64,000 nucleotides of DNA from Diplonema japonicum (GCA_964019335.1 OZ025707.1:233501-297500), one strand, 5' to 3'. Numbered from the stretch's first letter, positions 43,526 to 52,900 are shown. Notes: a model not told the origin generated them from the sequence alone. Numbers and translations are program-made.

Positions 43526-46500
43526 ATGGATCCGTCGGTACTTCAGAAGTACGAGCAAGGGGAGTACCTCGGGTCCGGCGGACAGGGGTCGGTGTACAAG
43601 GCAGTGAGGAGGGTGGATGGAGATATCTTTGCGATGAAGGTGTTGAAGGCACACACTGAAGAGGAGCACAGGAAGAACATGGAGGAGGTGCTGCACATGC
43701 TGATGCTGCAACACAAGAACCTGGTCCCCTGCCTTGACTTCTTCGAGACGACAAAGCAGCTGGCAAAGGAATCCCTGGCCAAGGTGTGGCAGCTTCACAT
43801 CGTGATGCCCCTGTACGGAAAAGGGGACCTCTACTCATTCGTCAAAAAGGGGGGACCCCTCCCTCCGGAGTGGGCATACAGGCTCTTAAGCGAGATGGGA
43901 GGGGTCCTTCAGTACATTCACGACAAGGGCTTCATCCACAGGGACGTGAAACCCCAACACATCATGGTGTCGGGGAGGGGACCTCTTTCTGCGGCCAGTG
44001 TTGTTGGTGGCGGTGGGGGGGAGGCAGAGTTCATACTTGCTGACCTGGGACTGTCGAAGGAGGTGTCCCCCGGTGGGGTAGCGAATTCCATAGCAGGCAC
44101 ACCCGCTTACATGGCACCTGACTACTTTAACGACTGCTCACCCGGCTACACCAACAAAGTAGACATGTGGGCCCTCGGGGTGACTGTGTGTCACGTGGTG
44201 CTCCAAGCAGACCTGAGGGATCTCTTTCTGAAGTACCTGCAACATAACCGGGAGCTTGTAATGGAAAACTTTCAAACCCACCTCCCCCCTGCCCTCTGGG
44301 AAATTGTGTTCCGCCTCTTCTCCACCGACCCTTTGAAACGCCCCAGTGCACTGGAGATGCTGCAGATGGTTCCTCAGAATCCGACTGGTATAGTGGGGGG
44401 AATTGTTCTTCTTGCTGTTGGGAGTGTTGGTGGAGAAGAACGGAAAATGAAGCTCTGCGTGGCTGTGGGAGCAGGAGCGGAGGAGGTTCGTGTGGCGGCA
44501 GCAAAGGCCTTCTCTTCTGGTGGGCAGGAACTCCTCAGGGTTCGCAGGTTGGAGGTCTTCGACAAGGACTTCGAGGAGTTCGTGGAGCAGGACGACGGGG
44601 ACATCGTGTTCGAGGACAAAGGACGGGTCCGTGTCGTGTTTGAAGTACCGCTCCCAAGCACCACCTCTTCAACCACCAGTGTCGGCAGCGACATTTACCC
44701 ACCTGCTGCGAACAACACCACCCTCACAAAAGAGGAGGGGAGGCTTGCCTTCGTCAGCGCTGTTTCAAAAGGGGACCTTGAGGAGATGAGGGAACTTGTT
44801 CTAAAACGGGGTGTTGACCCTGGTGCAACGGACAGCGATGGTTTCACAGCCCTTCACTATGCAGCTCGCGAAAAAATCCGTATCGAGGCTGAGGTTCTCG
44901 TCTGTTCTTACAACCTGAACCCTGGTGTCAGAAGCAACGATGGTTGGACACCGGTTCATTCTGCAGCTTTCAACGGACGGCTCGAGACAGTTAAATATTT
45001 TGTTGAAACCCTCGGTCAAGACGCAGGTGTGAAAAGCAACGATGGTTGGACACCGGTTCATCAAGCAGCAGAGAACGGCCATCTCGAGACTGTTACATAT
45101 CTTGTCGAAACTCGCGGTCAAGACGCAGGTGTCAAAAACAACGACGGTAGGACACCGCTTGATCTAGCAGTACAGAACGGCCACCTCGCGATAGTTAAAT
45201 ATATTGTTGAAACTCTCGGTCAGGACGCAGGTGTCAGATGCAACGACGGTTTTACACCGATTCATGCTGCAGCAGAGTACGGCCAGCTCGAGACACTTAA
45301 ATATCTTGTTGAAACTCTCGGTCACAACGCGGGTGTGAAAAGCAACGACGATTGGACACCGGTTCATGCTGCTGCACAGAACGGACACCTCGTGACAATT
45401 ATGTATCTTGTCGAAACTCGTGGTCACGACGCAGGTGTCAAAAACAACGACGGTAGGACACCAATTCATCAGGCTTCATTAAACGGCCACCTCGAGACTG
45501 TTAAGTATCTTGCTGAAACTCGTGGTCACGATATAAGTGTCAAAAGCAACAATGGTTGGACACCGGTTCATGCTGCAGCAGAGAACGGCCACCTTGAGAC
45601 ATTTAAATATCTTGTTGAAACTCGCAGCCACGACGCAGGTGTCAAATGCAACGACGGTTTGACACCGATTCATGCTGCAGCAGAGTACGGCCACTTGGCG
45701 ACAGTTAAATATCTTGTCGAAACTCTCAGTCAGGACGCAGGTATTAGAAGCAACGACGGTTGGACACCGATTCATGCTGCAGCAGAGAACGGCCACCTCG
45801 AGACAGTTAAATATCTTGTAGAAACTCTCGGTCAGGACGCAAGTGTGAAATGTAACGACGGTTGGACACCGGTTCATGCTGCAGCAGAGAACGGCCACCT
45901 CGAGACAATTATGTATCTTGCAACTTGCGGTCAGGACGCAAGTGTCAAATGCAGTAACGGTTTGACAACGGTTCATGCTGCAGTACAGAACGGCCACCTC
46001 GAAACAGTTAAATATCTTGTTGAAACTCTCGGTCAGGACGCAGGTGTGAAATGTAACGACGGTTGGACACCTATTCATCAGGCTGCATTAAACGACGATC
46101 TCGAGGTAGTTAAGTATCTTGCTGAAACTCTCGGTCAAAACGCAGGTGTCAAAAGCAACGACGGTTGGACACCGATACATCAGGCCGCATTCAACGGCCA
46201 CCTCGAGACAGTTAAATATCTCGTTGAAACCAGCGGTCAAGCCCCAGGTGTCAAAAGCTGCTGCGGTCAGACACCGGTTCGCATAGCAGCCGAGAATGGC
46301 CACCTCGAGACGGTTAAATACCTTGTTGAATCTCGCGGTCAAGCTGCAGGCGTGAAATGCGACCACGGTTTTACACCGATACATCAAGCTGCATTGAACG
46401 GCCACCTTGAGACAGTTAAATATCTCGCTGAAACTCGCGGTCAAGATGCAGGTGTGAAAAGCTGCACCGGTCGGACACCGGTTCATCAAGCAGCAGAGAA

Positions 46501-46837
46501 CGGCCACCTCGAGACACTTAAATATCTTGTTGAAACTCTCAGTCAGGAAGCAGGTGTCAAATGCCCCGACGGTTGGACACCGGTTCATGCTGCTGCACAG
46601 AACGGCCACCTGGAGACAGTTAAGTATCTTGTTGAAACTCGCGGACAAGCTCCAGGCGCGAAAAGCAGCGACGGTCGCACACCGGTTCATGTTGCAGCCG
46701 ATAATTGCCAGCTCGAGACTGTTAAATATCTAATTGAAACTCTCGGTCACGACGCAGTCAAATACAACGACGGTCGGACACCAGCGACGGACAGAAAAAA
46801 GGAAAGCCTCCAAACGAACTTTCCCCCATCCCGATAA
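43526..46837 (+). CDS. Protein kinase with long ankyrin array, copy 2 (HRD-loop Asn changed to His)
   Basis: 1103 residues, same leader and start as copy 1. The kinase domain keeps the glycine loop (16-21), Lys38, HRD (138-140), DLG and DMWALG, but the catalytic-loop Asn of HRDVKPQN is His145 here (AAC to CAC at 43958). That Asn binds Mg2+ in active kinases, so this copy may be weak or a pseudokinase. The activation segment also differs (GVANSIAGTPAYMAPD, with a conventional GTPAYMAPE-like sequence). A ubiquitin/PB1-like linker follows, then 19 complete ankyrin repeats of about 34 residues plus a partial one, and a short basic tail. The repeats are nearly identical at DNA level, showing recent array expansion. 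Ankyrin arrays bind protein partners; the partner here is unknown. Confidence 0.85.
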   Translation: MDPSVLQKYEQGEYLGSGGQGSVYKAVRRVDGDIFAMKVLKAHTEEEHRKNMEEVLHMLMLQHKNLVPCLDFFETTKQLAKESLAKVWQLHIVMPLYGKGDLYSFVKKGGPLPPEWAYRLLSEMGGVLQYIHDKGFIHRDVKPQHIMVSGRGPLSAASVVGGGGGEAEFILADLGLSKEVSPGGVANSIAGTPAYMAPDYFNDCSPGYTNKVDMWALGVTVCHVVLQADLRDLFLKYLQHNRELVMENFQTHLPPALWEIVFRLFSTDPLKRPSALEMLQMVPQNPTGIVGGIVLLAVGSVGGEERKMKLCVAVGAGAEEVRVAAAKAFSSGGQELLRVRRLEVFDKDFEEFVEQDDGDIVFEDKGRVRVVFEVPLPSTTSSTTSVGSDIYPPAANNTTLTKEEGRLAFVSAVSKGDLEEMRELVLKRGVDPGATDSDGFTALHYAAREKIRIEAEVLVCSYNLNPGVRSNDGWTPVHSAAFNGRLETVKYFVETLGQDAGVKSNDGWTPVHQAAENGHLETVTYLVETRGQDAGVKNNDGRTPLDLAVQNGHLAIVKYIVETLGQDAGVRCNDGFTPIHAAAEYGQLETLKYLVETLGHNAGVKSNDDWTPVHAAAQNGHLVTIMYLVETRGHDAGVKNNDGRTPIHQASLNGHLETVKYLAETRGHDISVKSNNGWTPVHAAAENGHLETFKYLVETRSHDAGVKCNDGLTPIHAAAEYGHLATVKYLVETLSQDAGIRSNDGWTPIHAAAENGHLETVKYLVETLGQDASVKCNDGWTPVHAAAENGHLETIMYLATCGQDASVKCSNGLTTVHAAVQNGHLETVKYLVETLGQDAGVKCNDGWTPIHQAALNDDLEVVKYLAETLGQNAGVKSNDGWTPIHQAAFNGHLETVKYLVETSGQAPGVKSCCGQTPVRIAAENGHLETVKYLVESRGQAAGVKCDHGFTPIHQAALNGHLETVKYLAETRGQDAGVKSCTGRTPVHQAAENGHLETLKYLVETLSQEAGVKCPDGWTPVHAAAQNGHLETVKYLVETRGQAPGAKSSDGRTPVHVAADNCQLETVKYLIETLGHDAVKYNDGRTPATDRKKESLQTNFPPSR
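44828..46792 (+). repeat. 102-nt tandem array encoding ankyrin repeats
   Basis: Nineteen units of about 102 nt, each coding the pattern NDGWTPVHAAAENGHLETVK with a LGQDAGVK-type end. The first unit and the 11th are slightly irregular. The array makes the opposite strand appear open over long stretches, which is an artefact of the repeat. Confidence 0.9.
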
Positions 46838-47012
46838 TAATTTGAAAAAAAAGTGTTAAGTGCCAAAAGTTCAGCAAAGCTACCAGCAATACCTCGAAGA
46901 CGCCGACAACTCAACAACAACCATCTAACCTGCCGAAGTAGCATGCAGATGAGAAGGCGGCTGAGGCACTTGTGATTTAGTCAGAATCCCCGAGACGCCA
47001 TCCCTGATCCCC
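46838..47012 (+). other. 3' flank of kinase-ankyrin copy 2
   Basis: Shares the block around cctgccgaagtagcatgc and agaaggcggctgaggcactt with the region after the ankyrin remnant (60885-60990) and a shorter piece after copy 1 (35735-35760). This marks a common ancestral 3' UTR. Confidence 0.7.
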
Positions 47013-47400
47013 AAATAGAGAGCGTACAATCCTGTTTCTCGCGGTAACAGAGAACCTACCTACCCCCCCTCCCCCCCCCCCCCACCACAGCAGCTGACCA
47101 ATCTGACGCAGCAGTGAAAAGAAAGCCCCCCCCCCCCCCCCCAAACAAACTTTCCCCCACCCCGACAACGTGATTAAAAGTACACTACAACACCTCCTCC
47201 TAGAGTGCCCGGCGACCAAAGCACTACGACATCCACACGCTGGAGCACATCCTCATCAAAGACCCGCAATCAGGTTCCTCGAGGACACCGAAGAGACTAC
47301 CTACAAGCCCACCGGCAACCCCCCGACGAGCCCACCGACTAACCCCCACCGACGAGCCGTCTACCTAGCAAGCTAATCAAAAGGCAGCAGGAAGAAAACA
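47013..47400 (+). pseudogene. Relic of a non-LTR retrotransposon 3' end
   Basis: An in-frame segment LQHLLLECPATKALR followed by RFLEDTEE resembles the zinc-binding C-terminal tail of LINE polymerases (H...LLLECP...R, then a FLxDTxx stretch). It is preceded by C runs and followed by an A run. Partly similar sequence lies at 52664-52870. No complete domain remains. Confidence 0.4.
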
Positions 47401-47515
47401 AATCAAGTGTAAACAAATAGAAAGGAAAAAAAAAAAAAAAGGAAAGAAAGAAAAAAATAACATAAACCCCAACAACCCTCTTCCCCCATGTGCACCAATA
47501 AAAAAAAAAAAAAAA

Positions 47516-47553
47516 AAAATAATTCTTCATGACTATATGTCTTTGTTGTTCGC
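47516..47553 (-). repeat. B2 terminal repeat of the YR retroelement
   Basis: The outer copy of the short repeat (catgactatatgtctttgt core), bordered outside by an A run. It defines one end of the element. Confidence 0.8.
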
Positions 47554-47657
47554 ACGAGCAAAAAAGATTTTTAAAAAGCTGCGAAAGTTTTTTTGCTCGG
47601 CACAAGTTGCATATAGTTATAAAATCATTTTTTGAAAGATAAATATTTGTATCAAAA
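47554..47657 (-). repeat. A2 internal copy of the split direct repeat
   Basis: Matches 50419-50520 with one extra T in the hairpin stem region and a T/A change near the end. It lies between B1 and B2, as expected for Ngaro-type termini. Confidence 0.85.
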
Positions 47658-47692
47658 ATAATTCTTTATGACTATATGTCTTTGTTGTTCGC
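47658..47692 (-). repeat. B1 copy of the split direct repeat
   Basis: Matches 47516-47553 except for one T/C difference. Both end in tttgttgttcgc, which also borders A1, marking the recombination junction shared by all copies. Confidence 0.8.
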
Positions 47693-48701
47693 TTCAGGAC
47701 CCTCTGGGACCGCGGAACGCGGTGCCGTAACGGCGGGGCCGTGGAGGCGTCTCTCACTACAGGAAGTGGCCTGATCTTGCCCCCGGGTGCGTAAGCCCCG
47801 CGTGAATGGGTCTGCCTTCTGCTCGTGTGTGGAAACCCACTGGACGTGGAGATTTGCCTGACGCTCCTCTACGAGAGTGTATATGTCAGCAATTATCTTA
47901 TTTCCCATGAAGCTAGATGACAGCCCCTTCCGAATCGCGTACACAGCAGGCAGGTTGTCGACCATCAGCGATACCTTGCAGCGGGACCCCCCACGGAGGG
48001 CCATGAAAGCTCCTTCCCGGGCTGCCGCTAGTTCCTTCAGGAAGATGTGACGTGCTTCCCACCGTCCGCAGAACTCTCCCTGCGTCACGACTCCCTCGGG
48101 GTACACCTGCTGTCGCCGACAACCTTCGTCGTTTCTTCAGCCTGCAGAACCTTCTCTACCCACTTCGGAGCCATCCTGTACCGCGCGGACCCAAGATCAA
48201 AAGCAAGCCCCAAAGCCTCGAACTCCTGGTTTGGCACGCCCGCACCAGCCTCGTCGAAGTGCAGGTCCACCCCGACCTTCTCGCACCTCTGCAAAAAGCA
48301 ACCGAATTCGGGTGGTCGATCTTCACTTTCCTCAGGACTCCGTAATCTCTGAGCGTCGGGAGGTGGCGAAGCATGCCCCGCGATGTGCCCCTCAAGCACC
48401 TCGGAGCCTCCATCTCTGTCAACGCCCCTTCCTTCAGCGCACCCCGGAAAGCATGTTCACAGCAGATGACATGGACGACACCGTCAAGGATCCCACGCTC
48501 GTCCAACTCTTTGAGGGCAGGGACACTGATCCTGCTTCTCGATATCGCCGCAATGTCGCCGTCTGAACCCCGCTGGGCAGGAGGCGAGACCCCGCTGGGC
48601 AGGAGGCGAGACGCCAAACAAACGCGGTTCTGCGTCATATCCAATGAAGGGGTCAGCCGACGGGAAAGTCTCGAAACCGTCCAAAGGGTCGTAGTCAGCA
48701 C
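47672..48701 (-). pseudogene. RT thumb/RNase H remnant of the YR retroelement
   Basis: In several minus-strand frames the segment with GVDLHFDEAGAG and FEALGLAFDLGSARYRM looks like the end of a DIRS-type reverse transcriptase. It is followed by an RNase H-like domain with conserved acidic positions (CGRWEARH, MVDNLPAVYAIRKG) and a final WVSTHEQKADPFTRG motif like HIPGxxNxxAD. The fingers/palm with the catalytic Asp pair are not recognisable, so the RT appears deleted or badly decayed. Confidence 0.6.
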
Positions 48702-48746
48702 CCTGGCTGACCTTGGCGGAACTGCGGAAAAAAGAAAAAGGGAATT

Positions 48747-49384
48747 TCACCTGAGCAAAGAAGAGGTCTTTGCAGTCGCCCTCACTGTGTGTACCTCGGC
48801 CTGGGGGAGGTACCGCATCAATGCCGTCGTCGATGAGTGACGGGAGACAGCCCGCAATTCTTCCAGCGCAGCCCCCCTGCGCATTAGCGTGTGGAGCGCG
48901 CCCCTGCGAATGGAGTGGGCCGTGAGGCCTTTCGAAGCTTTGCCCATTGCTCTGTTCACGTGGGGGTATTTCACACCTTCGAACAGGAGGTCGTCCGGCC
49001 CAGCCTCCAGCAGCGTGCGTCCGATGTAAAGTCTGGCCCTCTCCGAGACGGCCACCCCCGTCGTGATGCCCAGTCGAAAAGGGTCCGACTTGGTGTTGGA
49101 CCAGTTCACGGCGATGTGTCCCGGCAGACCGTCACGTCCTTGCACTTCAGGCGGATGACATCCGAGCACCTGGCCGCCCCATACCAGGCGAGTTCGAGGA
49201 CGGTTCGAACCTTCTCGCTCGATGTCTTGCGCATTGCCCTCCGAAGCTGTATGGGAGTAGCAGGAATCGCCTGCTTCTGTGGCCGCAAAGCCCCTTGGCG
49301 CCGGAGGCTGCGTTCGAAATCTCGGAGCGCTCTGCTCTGAACGGGGCCCTGTCCATACCTGGCTTCGGCTGCCCTGATGTTCAC
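48747..49384 (-). pseudogene. Tyrosine recombinase of the YR retroelement (frameshifted)
   Basis: Two overlapping minus-strand frames give a tyrosine-recombinase catalytic domain: the first Arg box in AWYGAARCSDVIRLK, then in the second frame HxxR in LTAHSIRRGA and the last His and nucleophile Tyr in SRHSSTTALMRYLP. The order R...HxxR...H...Y is complete, but a frameshift near 49110-49170 separates the first box from the rest. These enzymes insert the circular DNA copy without an integrase. The reading goes gag, then YR, before the RT. Confidence 0.75.
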
Positions 49385-49433
49385 GCAGTACTGTAGCGCC
49401 GAGTGAGCGGGAGTTCGGTGACTTTCGGCCTTC

Positions 49434-50396
49434 CTAGCGAGGGAGCATTGTTTGTTTGTCGAGAGGGAGAGAGAGGAAGAAAATGTGAGTTTGGATAAGG
49501 GGCGTGGGTACGTGGGGTGCAGGGGGAGAGGCTGTCAACGCTGTCATTTCCTGCGCCAATCCCTCGATCCAGACCTTCTGCGGGATCTGTCCTCGTTCTC
49601 CCCGGACGCCCTGCCTTCCCTGCGGCTTTTGCCTCCCCTTATTGTAGCGCTGGTCCGTGAGCTTTCGCTTCCTGCGTCGACGGGTGAGCTCTTCGGCCAG
49701 GCGTTCTCCCTTTCTCAAAAAAGTAGGGACCGACTGCCCGTCGAACGCCTGCTGGATCGCGTCGGCGGCCTCCCAGTTGTCCCTGCTGCCCGAGGCGGAC
49801 AAGCGTTGAGTTTAGCTCCACCGGGTCTTGACAGCCAATGGCCATTACGATCTCCTGCAGGTTCTTGACCCGCATGCCTGCCTCCCAAGCGTGGGGCCCG
49901 ACGGTCAGCTGCCTGTACTGCATGGCGATGTTGGCCACCACCATGGGCCCGGCTCTAACCACGCCCACTTCGACGGCTCTAAGGCTTGCAGACCCCATAG
50001 CGGTGGGGGAGCCTGAGTGTCGGGGTTGTCCTGTGGTGAGTCGTCGGCGCTTGGCTCGTCGCGAAAACCCTCCGAGTCCGCGGAAGACTGAGAGGCTAGG
50101 CGTCTGCGCCTTCCGTCGCGGATTCCGGGGAGGTTGACCCCAGTCGTACCCTCGGCGCTTGGCCCTCGATTTACCAAGAGTTCCAGCCGATGTCCCGACC
50201 CAAGGTGCGAACTCTCCACCCGGTCCCTAACCGTGGGGAGCAGCTCGGAGATGGCCCTTTGAACGGCCTGCTCGACGAGCCGGTCGACCCTGGTTCTCTT
50301 AGGGGTCGCCTCACTCCGGCCTGGCGTCTGGCACGGAGGCGGGGAGGTGGGTGATCCAACCCTCTCTCCACCCGCTTTGGCAGTCTTCGGCGGCAT
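49434..50396 (-). pseudogene. gag-like region of the YR retroelement
   Basis: From an ATG at 50396 (minus strand), just inside A1, a basic and Ser/Pro-rich protein is read to about 49905, then continues in other frames to about 49434. The later part has a hydrophobic helix-rich segment (AMQYRQLTVGPHAWEAGMRV) and a Lys/Arg-rich stretch (RRRRKRKLTDQRYNKGRQ). The position, base composition and lack of catalytic motifs fit gag. At least two frameshifts break it. Confidence 0.55.
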
Positions 50397-50418
50397 TTTA
50401 CTTTTTTTTGTTGTTCGC

Positions 50419-50520
50419 ACGAGCAAAAAAGATTTTTAAAAAGCTGCGAAAGTTTTTTGCTCGGCACAAGTTGCATATAGTTATAAAATCATTTTTTGAA
50501 AGATAAATATTTGTAACAAA
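50419..50520 (-). repeat. A1 terminal repeat of the YR retroelement
   Basis: About 100 nt matching 47554-47657. It contains a perfect 11-bp inverted repeat (cgagcaaaaaa / ttttttgctcg) that would fold as a hairpin near the element end. Confidence 0.85.
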
Positions 50521-50526
50521 AAAAAA

Positions 50527-50667
50527 GCCATTAGCCAACTGAAGAGAATACCCATGTCACAAAAGGTGCTAGAACAATAACACAGGTCGACACGAAAGCA
50601 CGAACGTCTCAACACACTTCCGTTGGCTCCACACAGCCCAGCTGGGTGGGGTCGGTCTGGCTAGACC
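50527..50667 (+). repeat. Dispersed repeat family A, copy 1
   Basis: About 140 nt nearly identical to 52494-52638 (blocks acccatgtcacaaaaggtgc and gctgggtggggtcggtctgg), preceded by an A run and followed by A-rich sequence. It holds no ORF. A short third piece (aacacacttccattggctcc) is at about 51515-51540. Confidence 0.8.
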
Positions 50668-50846
50668 AAGAGGAGGTGGAATTTAAAAAAAAATAAAAAA
50701 GTAACAAAAAGAGGAACTGGCCGTTGTTTGTACGTGCCGGGTAAAACCTGGAGAAGTTTGTCAACCCGAAACACGTTGCCAACGTTCCCCTTTTGTTTAG
50801 ACAAGTCAAAGACTCGTTCTTGCAAAAAAAGAAGAAAAAGAAAAAA

Positions 50847-51022
50847 AGGATACTGTGGTCCGACACCCACAGTAACCAGGGGGGGGGAAAAAAAAAGTGC
50901 CAAACAACCAGCAAAGCTTGTGGAAAGGGAACACCAGTACGGTCATGAGTACCCGGGCAACCGGGTGAGCGTCTCGACACTTCCAACCCACCTAGGGTGC
51001 GGCCTTAGCAAGTCCCGCAGCC
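50847..51022 (+). repeat. Dispersed repeat family C, copy 1
   Basis: Matches 53461-53636 (blocks gtgccaaacaaccagcaaag, accagtacggtcatgagt and gggtgcggccttagcaagtc), with a homopolymer run in the middle of both copies. Non-coding. Confidence 0.75.
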
Positions 51023-51175
51023 CGTCCTGGCTAGGGTTAAGCTGCACACTTTAAGGACACGACGCGGAACGCGGAAGAAGCTACAGCTCGGCCGCGGTGC
51101 GCCCCCTGTAATCAAGTAGACAGCTCATGCTTCGCTGCACACTTAACGCCACTTGGTGTTGCAATCAAAGCCCCG
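51023..51175 (+). repeat. Family B, 3' fragment
   Basis: Carries the gacacgacgcggaacgc and gccccctgtaatcaagtaga blocks of family B, then a tail (ctgcacacttaacgcca) that recurs at about 52062-52080. Confidence 0.7.
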
Positions 51176-51630
51176 TATTTTTCTCTTTTTTTTTTTTTTT
51201 CTTCTTCTCCTTTCTCGTTCCTCCCTGTGTTTTTTCTTTAATCAGAATGGTGCGACTGCTCAGATAACGTGCACGGGACCTCAAGCTAGTTTTATGGTAA
51301 AATGAATATGTTGAGACGGTTCGTACGAACCCCTACAGACCCTGTTGAGTGTTTGTACGCATGCCGCACTGAATATACGTACCTACCTTACCAATGAATA
51401 TACGTAAAAATATCATAAATACAAGTTATAGAACCTCTTTGCACGCCCCAGCACACATTCTTTAAGCAACGTTTTATCTTCCCTGCCCTCCCCCCTTTTT
51501 TTTTGGACACTTCTTAACACACTTCCATTGGCTCCACTCAGCCACCCCCCCCCCTCTTTTTGTCTTTTCTGTTTATCCCCCCCCTTTTTTTCAAAATGTC
51601 AACATAAACACACAGGACGGGGGGTGAATG
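51176..51630 (+). other. AT-rich spacer
   Basis: T, C and A runs and a short near-duplication of tgaatatacgtac around 51372-51405. No gene is recognised. Confidence 0.6.
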
Positions 51631-52049
51631 GGTGGGTGACAGCGCGGCTGTGACACGGTTGTTCGAGTCGGGGTATTCCCGTAACTGGACTACGAGCGGC
51701 ATTCTCTCAAAAACTTCTGTTTGGTATGATTCCTTTTCCGTGGCAGGTGGCGCTTTAGGTGGCCGAAAAGAAAGCACGATCCCCTCCTATCCCGGGGAAA
51801 CCCTTCTTGACATCCTCCCTCCGATCCATTGGTGCAAACAAACGGGTCCGAGGAGGGTATTCCTGCAGACCTACATTCGCATCGTACGACAAGGTGCGCT
51901 TCATCCTTGAACAGCGACTCGCAACCGGCTCACTGGGGAGGGACGACTGGGACAACAAGTTCGTGCCGACTATTTTGAATCTACCCGAAGAATCCCCACC
52001 CCATCTGCCGATAAAGATGCAGCGACGCAGAAGTAACAACACAAGATAG
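51631..52049 (+). other. Coding-like stretch, unidentified
   Basis: Two overlapping plus-strand frames are open here; the second, ending at 52049, encodes a charged segment including SYDKVRFILEQRLATG. No start, family or intact length can be defended. It may be a retroelement fragment. A 21-nt block (gagtcggggtattcccgtaac) near 51667 recurs near 52300 and contains a Pol III B-box-like gttcgagtc in the first copy only. Confidence 0.25.
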
Positions 52050-52109
52050 ACCCTCCACCATGCTGCACACTTAACGCCAAATAGTGTTGCAGCCAAAGCC
52101 CCATTTTTC

Positions 52110-52318
52110 TTTCCTTTTCTTGAGGTGGTGGATAACATGGAAATATAAGAAGTACATCAGATGTGTTGTTCGCTGTTGACCTCCTCGTCGGTCATCACCG
52201 GTAGCGCCCGAGTGGAAGAACGTATTGCAGATGCTCAGGGTGACGAACAGGCAGCAAACTGCACGAGCGCAGAATCTTGGTTACCCAGGACGCCCTGGAG
52301 TCGGGGTATTCCCGTAAC
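52110..52318 (+). repeat. Dispersed repeat family B, copy 3 (5' part)
   Basis: Shares atcagatgtgttgttcgctg, the cggtcatcaccggtagcgcc block and aggcagcaaactgcacg with 35826-36160, then diverges. Confidence 0.75.
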
Positions 52319-52395
52319 TCACGGCTGATCCGATCAAGAGCCCCGCATCTGTCCAGGTCCCCGTTATGGGGACCCGGTCCATGCAGTTGGACTCT

Positions 52396-52492
52396 CTTAT
52401 TTAACTAGTTAAATTATGGCCGTTTCGCGTTAAATTATGAGGCCCCTAGTGAGTGAAGAAAATGACGAAGAGTGAAATAAAAAAAAAAAAAA
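52396..52492 (+). repeat. Dispersed repeat family D, copy 1, with poly(A) end
   Basis: About 80 nt ending gacgaagagtgaaat plus an A run, shared with 53349-53459. It starts with an imperfect palindrome around actagt. Family A follows directly. Confidence 0.75.
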
Positions 52493-52493
52493 G

Positions 52494-52638
52494 GCCATTA
52501 GCCAACTGTGGAAAGAGAATACCCATGTCACAAAAGGTGCTAGAACAATAACACAGGCCGACACGAAAGCACGAACGTCTCAACACACTTCCGTTGGCTC
52601 CACACAGCCCAGCTGGGTGGGGTCGGTCTGGCTAGACC
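52494..52638 (+). repeat. Dispersed repeat family A, copy 2
   Basis: Nearly identical to 50527-50667 with small indels, placed between two A runs. Confidence 0.8.
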
Positions 52639-52663
52639 GAATTAAAAAAAAAAAAAAAAAAAA

Positions 52664-52870
52664 GAGTGCCCTGCAACCGAAGCGGCGAGGGCGAAGCACT
52701 CTTCGACACCCTGTCACTGAAGCACGTCCTAGTGGAAGAACCCCGAAAGACGATCCTGTTTCTCGCCGAAACAGAGATGCAACCCCCCACCACGGCAGCC
52801 GACCGAACAGACGCAGCAGTGTGAAGAAAATAGAAAACCCCCCAACGAACTTTTCCCCACCCCATAACGT
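52664..52870 (+). pseudogene. Second relic related to the LINE 3' end
   Basis: Encodes a stretch around RKTILFLAETEMQPPTTAAD that lines up with the relic at 47013-47160 (cgatcctgtttctcgc and gacgcagcagtg blocks are shared) and also ends in an A run. No complete domain. Confidence 0.35.
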
Positions 52871-52900
52871 GATCAAAAAAAAAAAAAAAAATAACTATTT

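Larger units (their letters stand above)
47516..50520 (-). mobile_element. Tyrosine-recombinase (DIRS/Ngaro/VIPER-type) retrotransposon with split direct repeats, decayed
   Basis: Read on the minus strand the order is A1 (50520-50419), gag-like, tyrosine recombinase, RT/RNase H, B1 (47692-47658), A2 (47657-47554), B2 (47553-47516). The A copies differ by about one indel and one base plus tail length, and the B copies by about one base, so insertion is recent. A1-ORFs-B1-A2-B2 is the split-repeat plan of Ngaro/PAT-like elements, used to make a circular intermediate for recombinase-mediated insertion. Coding parts are frameshifted and the RT core is incomplete, so this copy is not autonomous. 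At 3 kb it is also shorter than known full elements. Confidence 0.8.

Noticed and set aside
45164-46690. Long open frames on the minus strand across the ankyrin array
   Set aside because: They are periodic shadows of the 102-nt coding repeat; the plus strand encodes clear ankyrin repeats.
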